The notes: generated by a model not told the origin, from the sequence alone. Positions 33,721 to 46,600 are shown, counted from the first letter of the stretch. The stretch: DNA of 64,000 nucleotides from Sipunculus nudus (GCA_026874595.1 CM049312.1:30073456-30137455); one strand, 5' to 3'. Program-made: numbers and translations.

Positions 33721-35012
33721 GGTGTGTCCTCTACTTATCACACCCCTGATATTACTTCAATTTTTGAAAATGCAGGTCACACACACATACCATCAAACAC
33801 GCACAAAAATAGTACTCGGAATATCTAATGTCTCCGCTTGAAGGGATTAATCACGAATGTGCTTCTCACACCTTATTTAGCTTTAAGGTACTTGTTCCCA
33901 GTATCATGAGAAACGTATATGCTGAGGTATTGGAGGAACAATATGTAATAACAAAATAATATAAACAAATAATAACAAACACCAAAACACAATATCGATA
34001 AATTTATTAAAGCTTAAATACATGTTACAAGTTTTAACAAGCTTGTGTAATCTTAACTCTCTGAGTGCAATGATGTAACTTTCGCGACTCTATAAAGAGC
34101 TGTGTTTGATAGTGAGCGCAGTTCATTTTGGTGTCACACAACATTTTACACTTATAATTCTACTAAGAACATATAACAGAGTGGACATTGTCCGCATGTA
34201 TCTGAAACTATAAGAGAGTGCAGGACCAGGATGTTACACACCTGAGAAACAAGCACGGATTAGCATCTGCGGTTTTATCTGCTGTTATATTATTTGGGTG
34301 AAAACCCTTGCACTGTTTAATGTAGTGCTTAGATCTCTCTTATTATATTCTGTAGAAATCCTTATCCCGTTCTTGGAGCTTATGTATACGTGGTAAACGT
34401 TTACCTGAGAAATTTTATTTGTAAAAACAGAAACGTGTCACAAATGCTGTCCAATTCAAGTGGGTTCTTACATCTGCATGTAGTTTGTTCTCTATTGACC
34501 ATCACCAAAAGTGTGTGTGTGTGTTATGCATTAAACTTGCCATACTCCGTAAGTAAGGAGCTACACACATGTAAAATGCAGGATATTAGCAAAGTTGTCT
34601 GCGCAATTTAGTGTATAAAACATTTTCAAGTGCTTCTCTAAATATGAATTATATTGGATATAATAAACACATATATATATATAAACACATCCTACATTGA
34701 TACATCACAAACACATTGTGCTGGACGCATGGTGTCACATGGTGCAAGCAGAAAGCGATATATTCATAAGTATTTTTATAAACTTCTTGTTAAAATCACG
34801 AAACCAATATTTTTCTTTTGAACCATTACAGTGAAAACTCTAAACAGGTGGTAACTTTTTTTGATCTAATATGTTGAATAACTTTGAAACCCTAGGCACA
34901 GAGGTTGTGTTCTGCGAAATAATCTTCGTTTCTAAAAAAAATGATAAACCTGGGACAACCTCTAACTGATGTTCCAAAAGTGCGCACAACAATGAGGCGT
35001 AATGTATACGAA
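33721..35012. other. No gene seen
   Basis: AT-rich with a short TG run at 34512 and a TA run at 34672. The small open frames show no domain or exon borders I can support. Confidence 0.4.
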
Positions 35013-35215
35013 CAGGGGCGGATCCAGGATTTAGAAAAAAAGGGGGGTCCAACCCAGGAGGACTAATAACAACCCTAAAAAAAGGTCCGGAAGGGGGGGG
35101 GGGGGGCGGGCAGCAAAATTTTGTCTGAAACTCTTAAAAAAAGGTTGCGGTGGATGGAAAAAGGGGGGGGGGGGTGGTCCGGACCCCCTGGACCCTCCCC
35201 CTGGATCCGCCTCTG
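35013..35215. mobile_element. hAT-like MITE with CAGGGGCGGATCCAGG ends
   Basis: The left end CAGGGGCGGATCCAGG and right end CCTGGATCCGCCTCTG are inverted repeats. ACGAA directly flanks both sides as a 5 bp target-site duplication. The interior has G-runs at 35093 and 35164 and no coding sequence. CAG-starting ends are typical of hAT elements. Relatives lie at 53321-53517 and 61785-61875. Confidence 0.75.
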
Positions 35216-35299
35216 ACGAAGGGTTTATATAGAGAATTATAGTCCATTCAAAACTAGTAGTAAACCACGTGATCTAGGCAGTTTTAAAATCAATGGTAA

Positions 35300-35793
35300 G
35301 CGGACAAAATCCACTGAAAAAGGGTTCCACTTATCCATGGTACTTATATATAACCTCGAACATAATCAAAATAAGATGTCTTCAAGTTAATTTTATCCAA
35401 TGTAAATTTAAAAATTATAGTGTTACCATACTTTGCATATGATTATACGGTGTCAACATCATATATATTGACAGGGTCGTGATAAAATATAAAAGGTATT
35501 CTAAAGGAAATAATCATTTCTCCTCAATGATAACATGTTATATTGAGCATTTTCACATCAGCTTCACCAGCAGGCCTCACTTTGGCCACAGCATGTAGAT
35601 TTTATTCACCTGGCTGAATAAGAAAACCCAGCAGAGAAGTTTCCTCAAACCAGCCCGACAGAACATCCGAGTCCTGGCCGCAGCGTAGAGTTAGGCGGTC
35701 TCCTGACTTAAAAGCCAAGATTGCAGATCTGCTCAAAGTATTAAAGTGCCCTGCGGGTGTACGTGTCAACCCAACCAAAGGACAAGCTCCATT
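35300..35793 (-). pseudogene. 494 bp tandem duplicate of the C1q gene's last exon end
   Basis: About 99% identical to 35794-36286. It carries 64 codons of the last C1q exon, the stop at 35602 and the sequence downstream of it, but lacks the exon start and splice acceptor. Differences are few: one Val/Ile codon change, a one-base indel and a few substitutions. Upstream, a minus-strand open frame continues through the junction to 35832 (reading KWNPFSVDF before RNGACPL), but this is a by-product of the join. It is either a very recent duplication or an assembly duplication. Confidence 0.85.
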
Positions 35794-36093
35794 GCGGACA
35801 AAATCCACTGAAAAAGGGTTCCACTTATCCATGGTACTTATATATAACCTCGAACATAATCAAAATCAGATGTCTTCAAGTTAATTTTATCCAATGTAAA
35901 ATTAAAAATTATAGTGTTACCATACTTTGCATATGATTATACGGTGTCAACATCATATATATTGACAGGGTCGTGATAAAATATAAAAGGTATTCTAAAG
36001 GAAATAATCATTTCTCCTCAATGATAACATGTTATATTGAGCATTTCACATCAGCTTCACCAGCAGGCCTCACTTTGGCCACAGCATGTAGAT

Positions 36094-36099
36094 TTTATT
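36094..36099 (-). terminator. Polyadenylation signal overlapping the stop codon
   Basis: The minus strand reads GAATAAAATC: AATAAA begins inside the last sense codon and includes the TAA stop. No better signal is seen in the next 100 bp. The duplicate at 35602 has the same arrangement. Confidence 0.5.
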
Positions 36100-36543
36100 C
36101 ACCTGGCTGAATAAGAAAACCCAGCAGAGAAGTTTCCTCAAACCAGCCCGACAGAACATCCGAGTCCTGGCCGCAGCGTAGAGTTAGGCGGTCTCCTGAC
36201 TTAAAAGCCAAGATTGCAGATCTGCTCAAAGTATTAAAGTGCCCTGCGGGTGTACGTGTCAACCCAATCAAAGGACAAGCTCCATTCAGAACCAAAGTGT
36301 AATCTAATGCCATCTTTCCATAATTTCCACCACTGAGATGGACGAAGTAGAGGCCGCTGACAGGGATGGCGATGGTGTTCTCTGTCTGTAGCACTGCACC
36401 GCCACGGTCGACACGGACTTTGAGAAATGACAGGGTTTCCGATGCTTTGCACTCCGTTATTTTAACGACAATAGACCACGCTACAGGCTAAAGAAAACAT
36501 GCCATCATAAAAGAACATGGATATAATATGAATAGATTTGATG

Positions 36544-36598
<55 letters not shown>

Positions 36599-39500
36599 AA
36601 TATATATATATATTGACTGATACTCATGAGAAAATGCATGGACGATACTATGGTCACCATTAGTTATCTGATACAGTTTGAGGTTTACTTATTTTGGTCA
36701 ATAGTGTTGAAAGCTGTTTTTACTTAAGTATAATTCCCTGTTATTCCTTTTCGATTGTAGGAGCGTGACCAGTGTGTAGCATTTGTTGTTTAATAAAGTT
36801 GAATGCAATAAATAATAAGGCTTTCTATGACAGTATAATTCAGTGTAAAATCAGCCAACCACGTATGTAAGCCAAGTCACACGTGATACGAAGATAATAT
36901 CAAAGCCCGTCGGCGATATGGCTTAGATTGTATCTATACACTCAGTGTACTCAGTGACGCAACGACACGGCATGAATTGAAAAGCTTGTCGATTCGTGTG
37001 ACGTCACTGTGCTCTGTAACGCAGTGCACAGAAATTGACAACATACTGGGATCCTAGATGTGCCTTCGCGTGTGCCGTGTTATGTGTTTCACTTGAGGAA
37101 TAGTTACTTCGTAAAAATAGAATGTGTACGGCTGATTGGTTTGATAACATGCGTAGCCGTTTAATAATAATATTATAAACGGGCTTGTTCCGCATTGCCC
37201 TTCGGGCAACCGGATCATCCCCTCGGCTTGCGACCCCTCAGGCCGATACGGCTGTCCTCAGATCAACACGGACGGCATTACCGAACATGCCGGTAATAAC
37301 ATATTACATTACTTTGGTTTTCGTAGATTTAATCACCTGTAACTTGAAATCTCTTGGCGCAGACAACCAGAGTATTTGAAATGACTTAACACATGGTTCC
37401 CATACGGATTGGTCTATTTACCGTTAACCCATCCGTGCCGTAACTGGTTAGAAATCTTCAGAAAATTGTCCAAAACGCGGGCTTTTTTTGCTTCACATTT
37501 CACATGCAACAGTTTTCTTTTGTACAACAAAAATGTATGTAACCAGCTAAAAGTACAAATGAAATAATAAAAAAAGAAATTCCGAATTGAAGAAATATAA
37601 TAAATGACACAGATTAAGTACCAATATAATTCTATACTGAAATCGAAAGATGATCTGTTACCTGAGTGCTGACTGGGCTGTACATAAAACCCGATAGAGC
37701 GACGTTGTATGGCGAACCACTATAAATCTTAAGCTCCACAGGATATTGTAGTCCCACCTCCAGCAGAAAGCATCGGTTGGCCGTTCCGGTTCCTGTTGTT
37801 TCTGCAGGTCCAGCATGACGGAGCAGACCCTGCTGCATTACATCATGTATTTCTATGTACTCTGACGCCTCCGTGACAGCTTTCCATAGAAAGGACATGC
37901 ACATGAAGTACACTCCTGTATCCTTTGCAACGTACTTGGTAGTCATACCGGAGAGCAATATGATCTGAAACATAAAAACAAAAACAAAAAAAACAACCTT
38001 CAGTAAGAGCGACCAATTTAAAGGCATTAGGTCAGCGGATTTTTTTTTAATATTGGCAAAATCACAGGGGCGGAAGTTTCCCAATGGGGCAAAGGCATAA
38101 ACAAAAAAGGATAAGATTGATGTCAATTGACCGATGATCCTAAATATATTTGAGATGTTATAACGAAGTATATGATAAAAAATAACAATTAAGCTGAAAT
38201 GCAAAAAAAGTTACTTGTTCTAATATATTGTACATATATATATTTTTTTCCAGTATATTCTGAAGATTGGCTTTGGCAGGGTAGATTTACCACGGGGTTT
38301 GGTCCAACGAGATGGCTGATGCTCAACACACTGAAAGATATCAGCAGTTTGTCGTCACTGTACAGTCCCTTGGACAAGCTGTGAACCTGCAACACATCAC
38401 CCTGTACCAGCTCCACGATGGCCTCACGGCTTAGCACTTCTACCTGGCCACTTGCTGTGTAGGTCTGAGTCAGGTTCACCAGGGGGTCACCGTTTCTGAC
38501 TACGTTGCAGTTGACGGTTGTACCAGGCAGGTTTCCGACACTGAGACTGATCAGATAGAATCCATCAGAAGGGACCCGGAACTCATTCTTACTTTGATCC
38601 CATTGACCATGGACAAGAAGCTTGTTGAATGTGACGGGTGTGTGGGGAGTAGTGATGTTGGTGTCGAGAGCCACAGAGCTACAAGCGATGCCTGAATAAA
38701 AAATATTCCGTAGATGAAAAGAAATAAATTGCAGATCAAAAATACAATGAAAACACCATCACCAATACCTAAATAGGAACTTCGCCGTATAGTGAAGGTA
38801 AATTTTATTTTAAATCTTTCAATTGTAATACAGCAATATTTGATCTTTTTTTCTTAATATTACGGGCCCGAACAATCGGTGTGCATGTCACCGACTATGT
38901 CGTTATGCATGAATTTTCTATGGTCTTTAAGCGCTTAGCAAGTAAGACCCTAGGATACATAATGGGTCTCGGAAAGATCAAATTTCAAAGCAAGTTTGGA
39001 AAAAGAGAAGTGTAACTTTACATGTGTTAGTCTTCATTTCATTCGAGGCGTACACTTTGGGACACACAGGCGAGTAATTGTAGACACACGTGTGGGAACA
39101 CTCTCCATTTGCCTCGGAATATTCGTCCATGCCTGAAACGAATTTTGTTAATATATTCGGTCTTATATATTATGTAAAATGATCTGGGACTGAATGTTTT
39201 AATGCTATGTTTATTTTCACTTGAAGAAAAAAATTACCATGCCGTTTGTCGTGGATATATTTTTGGATGAACGAACATGAATTCTTCCATAAATTCAATG
39301 GTCTTTGTGTTGTTCTTATGTACCATATCAACTGATGGGTTTCTGGATAGTCGAGTGGCAAAACGCTCGGCTCTCTCCGCTGGCGACCCGGGTTCGATCC
39401 TCGGAGTTGCAATGAGAGCGGGTTGTGGTGGTCAATCCAAGGACGGCGGTTTTCTCCGGGTCATCAGGTTTAATCCACATCTGGACACGGTCGAACGCCA

Positions 39501-40908
39501 CCATCCAAGCCAGGATAAGTGCCTAGTTATTATAGCTAGTTGTACAATCCATGTAAAATAAATAAAGATTGTTTAGGTTGATAAAAATGATCTTTGTTAT
39601 CTGCTTTCCTGTAATTTTTATTTTGTCTCGCCCGGCAAGTTTAAAAACGTACTTAAGTTTATGCTTCACTGGTCAACAGAAATATGTGTTTTAAGCCTGG
39701 TCTTATTTAGAAGTTATTTCTCCTTTTATTAAGCTGTATAACATAAATAATGCATAATGTAATATTATAATATTTATAAAAATATTTTACCTATACATTA
39801 TTGTTAATAATCATGTAATGCTTGTTTATAAAAACAAACATTTTACCAATGATACTGTTGCACCAATGTTGAAGCACCGGCTGTTTTCAAACCAGAGATC
39901 TTTTCATCGTTAAACACTAAACTACCAAAATCACATACTCACCTCCAATGCACTTAGACTTCTTGTCCTTGCAGGAACAATGACCTGATAAGGAAGAGCT
40001 TGTTTTATGACGTCATCATATTTGCACGGGAAACATTGTTACGTTACAATTAAGGTTGGAGAATGACAAACACTTCAACAAAAGCGGAATGTGAACATAT
40101 TCATGCAAACATAACAGGTTTTGTGATACATCTCCTTTCAAATTTGAATCAAGAAAATGCAGCTCAGGAAAGCCCAATTCTTCAAACCAGAACCTAGGCT
40201 TCACTTGTTTTTGAAGGTATTTCGCTGATCTCCTGTCATTAGGATATGTTTGGTTATATTATACTCTGCATTATACAACTTAGGAGAACATAGGTCTGTT
40301 CTGTTGTCAGTGTTTTACTGTCTATTTGCAGGTGTCTGTGTATAAACATCTCATATGTACAAATTTCGGGTATGAAAATTTGTAGACACTGTAATACAGA
40401 TGCCAAAAGATGAACAACGTTTATAGTTAATCTGATCAAGAGTAACCCAGGATCAAGATCTGAATAAATGTTGCATGATGTCCGGTCAGATCTTCATTAA
40501 TCAGGTTAAAAAGGACTCAAAGGATAAATTTCATTATCATACATTGTATCATATATAGAATTAAAAATTAAAAAAAAAACCGTTATTTAATTCGTTACCT
40601 TTTTTCAGCGTGACCTTTACTTTGATTGTTTCACTGCCAAACTCTGCCCTGTTTATCTCCTTCAAGATGAGACAAACATCTTTTCCTTCACGTTTTGTTT
40701 CTTGATATCCTTCACAGTCGTCAAGGTTAGCACATTCATGTGCACAGATCCCGCGGTGAATCCTTGGAATTGTCTTTATGATTGTTCCAAGTCTTTTCAG
40801 TTTAGTTTCCATAAAGGTTTGTGAACTTCCCTTGCTAACGGCATATGCTTGTCGCCATAACCCAGCAAAGAGCATAAGTAAAACTAGGCGTAAGTAACGA
40901 ACAGCCAT
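36095..40908 (-). CDS. Secreted PAN-Kazal-like-C1q(x3) protein, six exons
   Basis: Exons (minus strand): 40908-40599, 39984-39943, 39132-39022, 38691-38291, 37964-37662, 36487-36095. All introns are GT/AG with phases 1,1,1,0,0, so the spliced frame is open for 519 residues. The ATG has a good context (TCAAGATGG). Residues 1-23 form a signal peptide (MAVRYLRLVLLMLFAGLWRQ). Residues 30-100 look like a PAN/apple domain (Cys 55, 59, 65, 79). Residues 104-158 are Cys-rich with a Kazal-like CVYNYSPVC segment, but one expected Cys is Met150. Three C1q-type jelly rolls follow, one per exon: FRVPSDGFYLISLSVGN, KDTGVYFMCMSF and IPVSGLYFVHLSGGN. C1q proteins bind sugars or microbes in mollusc immunity; that role here is inference. 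AATAAA overlaps the stop codon. Confidence 0.88.
36488..37661 (-). other. Intron 5 of the C1q gene
   Basis: Holds a long TA microsatellite (36545-36595), a second shorter one at 36600-36613, and a stretch with more C+G at 37170-37300 (GCCCTTCGGGC palindrome). The donor is CAG|GTAACA at 37661 and the acceptor TTTAG|CC at 36488. Confidence 0.75.
36545..36595. repeat. (TA)n microsatellite
   Basis: About 50 bp of uninterrupted TA in intron 5. Confidence 0.95.
39343..39575 (+). mobile_element. tRNA-derived SINE with Meta/Deu-like core
   Basis: Lies in intron 2, antisense to the gene. The head resembles a tRNA: GTCGAGTGGCAAAACGCTCG in the A-box position and GGTTCGATCC as a B box. GGTTTTCTCCGGGT follows, a phrase of the core shared by many invertebrate SINEs. 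It ends in AAATAAATAAAG. RNA polymerase III promoter boxes are present but activity is unknown. Confidence 0.75.
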
Positions 40909-41000
40909 CTTGACTGGCAGCAACAAGCGTGCTGCTTGGACCTACTCCGGCCACCCGAATGGCATTGTTTTGTGATCACGTGACTAATATTTTATTCAAA
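40909..41000 (-). promoter_or_regulatory. Likely promoter of the C1q gene
   Basis: 78-89 bp before the ATG is a TATA-like GAATAAAATATT (40997-40986). Next to it is a palindromic GTGATCACGTGAC with an E-box CACGTG at 40977-40982. The transcription start itself cannot be placed from sequence alone. Confidence 0.4.
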
Positions 41001-43637
41001 TAACAGCGCTTTCCAGGGATACAGGGTTTGTTCATTGTATAAACATAAACGTATAACTATATGAGCAGACTAAAACAAAGACCAATGTGTCAACCTGAGA
41101 TAAAATATATTCCCAGCATCTGATGGGTACCCAATATTAGGATTGTATATGGTATATTTATGATATTTTCAATGTTGACCTGGCAACCTGGTTACCAAAC
41201 CGCTCACTGAACTTCTCACCTGTTTATTTAAAAAAAACCTGTATTTTTAATATTTAATTCTGTAAACGGGAAGATCCGTGGGTGGATGTTTTGTAATATG
41301 GCGAGTTGAAAAATGGAGATGCTGACGAAAAGAGAAAATTCACCTGTGCATCACTAAAATGGATTCACACATGAAATGGCACAAGACACCAATCAAGCCT
41401 GTTGCACGTGGTATGTTTTTTTTATATTTGTAGTTTGCGAGTTCGTAAAAAAATAACAATATAAATGAATATAAGATATTACCGCAAAATTTTGCACTTT
41501 TTTATTTTGTTTTGTTGGAGGTAACGGCCTCAATTTTTTAAATGCGTAATGCTTTTAATACTTGGATATAAACAAAAAGAACGGCCTGTGTGCGGTAGGA
41601 TCGGCGTTTTCTTGCTTATGTTTATGGAAATTTCAAGGAATTATCTTACGTTAATAGACGTCAGACAGCAAAATAAGCCCCTTTAAGACACGAAAACACG
41701 CAAATCGTCCTCACGCCAGCTATTCACTATCAATAATTTTTCATATGAAATATTAATTAATACATTATTTGAAAGATTCCATCGTACTCAACACGGTAAC
41801 ATGGGGTACCAAGTACGCCGGATCAAGCATAAAGTTAACCATATCAGCCAAGACAGAACAACTTTCATGCGCGCACCCCCCCCCCCCCCCCAAACACACA
41901 CTCGGACTGGCATAATCTTTTCCTGACATGGCATTGTTGGCTTATTTTAGTTATTAGTTAAAACTTCTCATGGTTTTACATGCGTTGGACGTGCTGGTAT
42001 CTTTATGTTGGGAAGAAGGTAGCAGAGACGCCAATACTAGACGGTGCCTTAAGCAATTATCTTAAGTTACTTTGTTTATATGTTTAATATAGAACTACAG
42101 CCGTCTACAAATATACTAGCTTGGTGAATAAGAAATAACGGTGTAATTATATTTTTGTTTCAGGCAACGTTTTACTCGGCGTAGTATGCTACAGTAGGAG
42201 GTATGCAAATTCAGGTGAAAAATATGCCAGAGCAGAGCAAAAACTACGACATATAAACTTAACATGAACACACACTCACTCACCTCACACCCATCCACAC
42301 ACACACACTCGCACGCTCACTGAGCTTGCGCAACACTGGCAATATTTACAGTGCGTTTTCAAATATGTTTGGTTTATATATTGTACTTATTGAATAAATG
42401 AACATTTTACCATATAAACATGGCCAAACAAGGTGTCCGTCCCTGATAGCGTGCGGGTTTGACATCCGCTACATACACAACTAGGGGCGGGTTCAGGGTA
42501 GGGGACATTTCCGTTTAAATTTTTTAAAAAATCTGGAAAATCGAACAACCGAAAACAAACAAGATTCTTCGGTTACAGCCTATATTTCCAAAAAAATTCT
42601 TAAACATTAGATATGGTATTCCCCTCATAAACCACCTGCTCAGCCACCCATCCCCGCCTTAGCGTCCCGGCTCCACGCTATGAGAGCTCCTCTCGTTCCA
42701 AAGCCCTCTGTCCACATAAAATTATAACACCAAATGTATTTTTAATGAAAGTGTCAACGTTGACTTAGCAACTGAAAAAGCAGCCCAGTCCTTCATGTCT
42801 CACCTGAATGTTAGGTTGTAACCGTGTGATCATCAATGTTTAAAAGTAGAAATCGATTCTTTCTTCTATGTTACTCAATTGTGAATAAATAAATAAATGG
42901 ACCTACCAACGAAATCGATGCTTCAGCAGAACCACACTCGAACAGGTTAACACACGAAATTACACAAAAGATTTTATAGCTGTGCTTGGCAAAAAACTAT
43001 TAACTATTCACCATATATGCAGGTGAATGGTCATTTATATTGTATTTCCTTATTTGAATCTTGAGTACGGTATCCATGCCTGTAGCATTAATGACAAAAG
43101 AATTTTATAATTATAAATACAAACAATTTTTTTTATGTTGTCCTGTAAATCAAAGATTGTAAATAATATGAGATTTTTCATATATTATTGGCCAATGATA
43201 TAAAACCTTAAATCATAAATAATGAATAACATCAATAGAATAATGTAAATAATATTTTCCTTGAAACAGAATTTGTAAAAACTTAACAATATAGCCTTTA
43301 AGTTACAGTTGCACATTTTTAATTAATTATACGTCATTTTATCAGGAAGGCCCTGTTGACGTCAGCTTGAATGTTTTAGGCAAAAGAAAGCGTTATTGAT
43401 CGTGCTGCTATTGCAAAAAAAGGGTTAGCCCTTGAAACCCTGACATACTGAGAGCCAGATTCACCAGCCAAGCACACGCAACTGTGTGATATAGACAGCC
43501 CATGGGAATTAAACGCACGTTACATGCTTTGTAACAAAATAAACTAAATACAAGCGACGACTTCGATAGCTGACAGGCATTGGAATGATCACAAACCAAC
43601 ACGTCCACACACACACACACATGTATATATATATATA
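41001..43637. other. Intergenic, no gene seen
   Basis: AT-rich. A C run with ACACAC lies at 41876-41902 and CA-rich sequence at 42270-42310. Small open frames (for example 42116-42304) reflect the CA tract. Confidence 0.5.
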
Positions 43638-44437
43638 CAGTAGAGCGCCGTTTTTCCGAAAGCGTCGGGGGACAAGCTATTTGTTCGTAAAAACGAACAT
43701 TTGGAAATGCGGACAAGGGTCTAGCGGCAAGTTCGTGCGAAGTTAATGATTAACTTAATGCCAATTAACCCGAGGAACTAGGGTGTTTCTTTTCGATATT
43801 CGTTATTGACGACCGGGACATATAAAAGATATTTTATTATTGCTGAGCAATTGGCAAAGATCAGTCTAACCTGCTTTAAGGATACGTGCGTGCTCTTTTT
43901 TTTCATCAATTTCACTGGAGGGAAAGGTCAAATGACATCGCCAAGGAACACGGTGTTTCTTATTAATCTACGTAATTGAAGACCGGGATATATAAAAGCT
44001 GCTTGAGCACAAGCGTTTAATGAATTATACCTCACCAATGATGATGCGAGTAAACTGCTCAGTTATTTGGCATGACATCCCGTCCCAAGCCGACGAACCA
44101 TGCTTGCTTGAGTACAAACGAGATGTAGTTGATAACACACAAGTGCTCTTGCAGAAACTGCTCAGTCGCTTGCTAGGGGTACAGGGGGCTGAGCGTTGCG
44201 GGGCTAGCTGTACTTTTAACACCTTTGCCCCGGCGACAACATCGGCCCAGAACTAATTAATTAGGGTCACCACTGGGCTTAACACATGACTGCAGGCCTC
44301 GTGACTCGTAATTACAATACTCATTTTAGGTTTTTACATACTTGAAATATATTTCGGAAATACGAATAAATTTCGGTTCCCCATTTTAATTTTCGGAAAA
44401 ACGAATTTTCGGCATTCGGAAATACGGCGCTCTACTG
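43638..44437. mobile_element. pogo/Tigger-like MITE, 800 bp
   Basis: The ends CAGTAGAGCGCCGTTTTTCC and GGAAATACGGCGCTCTACTG are inverted repeats of at least 22 of 23 bases, flanked by TA on both sides, the target of Tc1/mariner-pogo elements. Inside is an imperfect direct repeat: GGTGTTTCTT, then GACCGGGA(C/T)ATATAAAAG, at about 43782 and 43952. The open frame at 44020-44256 has no transposase motif I recognise, so the element is probably non-autonomous. Confidence 0.85.
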
Positions 44438-44459
44438 TACTATCTTTTCGTCATGTTGC

Positions 44460-44545
44460 AGGCTTATATATATTTATGTATGTATGTATGTATGTATATA
44501 TATAAATAAATAAATTAATATATATATATATATTTATATATATAA
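44460..44545. repeat. TATG/TATA microsatellite cluster
   Basis: ATGT repeated five times, then AAAT and a TA run. Simple sequence next to the MITE. Confidence 0.85.
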
Positions 44546-46600
44546 TGAGCTTATGCTGACCATGGTATTGCCTAATTATAAGTTAGTATTCAACTAATTT
44601 TATAATCATGATATTTTCAAGAAGGATGACACTTTAAACAAAATCCAAGCTAGATAAATATTTCAAGTACTGGTTCACTCAGCAAGATGTATGTCTAGGA
44701 AGTGTATAAAGTGTAATTTATTATAACTGAGGGTTGCACTACATCGCAGCACCATCTATCAGAAATACTCTATCAAACTACACTAAATCAAGGAAATCCC
44801 TTTGATTTCCGGCCGAGGTCGCATTGAACTGTGTAAGTGCAATAACGGCTAAATTGCCAGCAATTGATAATATTTAGTTGATGAAGCTTACGGTGACCGC
44901 ATCCAGTGCTGACCCCTTTTGGCGAGGTGAGAACTATTTTGCCCTTGGCTTTGAAAAACCTTTGCTTCTCTAACCGATGTTTAAGCCAATAAATGTAGTT
45001 AATGTGACTTCGGGTATATTCTCTGTATATATTAATGAACTGTGGGAATTTCCTGCTAAAATAAAGTCCTTGTATGGGGATGTATGGGGTTGAGTACCTA
45101 CACTCAAAAAGCTGGAAACACGTTTCATGGTTCAATTTAAAACGCTATTGTCCCTTTTTTATATAATTCGTGGGGTTTAAAATTTATGCTTTCACGTTTC
45201 AGTTTGAACATGTTTCAGAGATAGATAATGTAAACATGTTTTGCAACATGTTTCAAGTGAATTACATGTTTAAGTATTATACATGTATTCATCTGAAACA
45301 CGTGAATCACATGAATCCATGTTTCAAATAAACGGTCATCCGTTTCAGCTTGAAACTGGTAACAAGTCTAAAACGCCTTTTTGCCCCATTTTTTCAACGT
45401 GTTTCCTATTTTCTAAGCACGTTTCAGCTTCCACATGTTACAAATATTCACAAAGATGTTTTAAGAATCTTACACCCGCCGAATACTTTAGATTATGTCT
45501 CTATGATGTTACAGTTTCAAAGAGGATATCTCAACATACACAATACAAACATTACACAGTAAACGTGTTTTGCATAAAGGCCCAAAGTGGGTATTTCAGA
45601 CATGCATGACTCTGAAACATTAAAAAGATAATAAATGCATACAGACTATTAGTAAACACTGAATATGTTTTATATAGTTTTCTATGAACAAACAGGAAAA
45701 AAAACCATTTAATTGGAGGTGGTTTATTTCGAAAGTAAGGATATTGGAAGGTCAGGAACTGTTAGTGGTGAGAGAATATGAAACAACACGCTCTTAAAAT
45801 TGTCATTTACAACACTTTTGTTCGTCTGCTTGCCGCCAGATGTCCTCGGCGGTGCATGGTTGACCAACAGGTAATGCCTCCATTACTTTGCAAATGTTGC
45901 TTTTTAGTATCAATATGTACCTCCGGATTCTGGTTTCCCGAAATCTGAAGCATACATGGTTATCAATAGACAACAAACAAAAGGTAAGCAAGATTTACCG
46001 TTCATCACGCTCGGGTGATTTCACTGACACATATATGTCAAGGTTACTATGTGTCTTGCTCTGAAATAGTTCGTCCGATTCACATTGAACAAACACAGTA
46101 ACTGTTCTGTATTTGTGAGTAACAAAGCGAAAATAAACTTATTTTTCCTGACTTGCAAACTCTAATATAAAGGCTATAATCAAGTTATATGCTTAATTAG
46201 GCTGTGTGCATACCGTAAACGTACAAGGTTGGGATAGTGGATATAGACACGTTTTATGAGTTTTCCATGAACAAAGTGTCCTTGCTTGCTAACCTTCCCC
46301 AATCATAAAAGTACTGTTACCTTAAGTTAACTCTCCGAACAAAGTACATACAACATTTAAGGGGCGTTCTCATAGTAAAGGCTGTGTCTACAGATCGTCA
46401 CTATACGTGTTTGCTGCGACAACACTACAAGACGCTAAGTCCAAACATATCATATCACACGACGACAAATATTTTCATTTGACACTTGTTAGTAATGTAC
46501 AATTATGAGGCGACGTTCCGGAGTGTTTTCAGTGTAACGCAAATCAGTCTACTAGACATGTACAGGTAAGAGCTACTACACACACAAACACATCCACTCC
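44546..46600. other. Intergenic, with GTTTCA-rich stretch
   Basis: No exon could be supported. From 45170 to 45620 the words GTTTCA, CATGTTTCA and TGAAAC occur far more often than expected on both strands, without fixed spacing. The open frames here reflect this bias. Confidence 0.45.

Noticed and set aside
35602..35832. Second C1q gene
   Set aside because: It is a 494 bp tandem duplicate of the end of the last exon. It lacks the exon start and splice acceptor, and the extra N-terminal residues come from the duplication junction.
44020..44256. Possible transposase fragment in the pogo-like MITE
   Set aside because: No DDE or helix-turn-helix motif could be recognised. It is left as part of the element.
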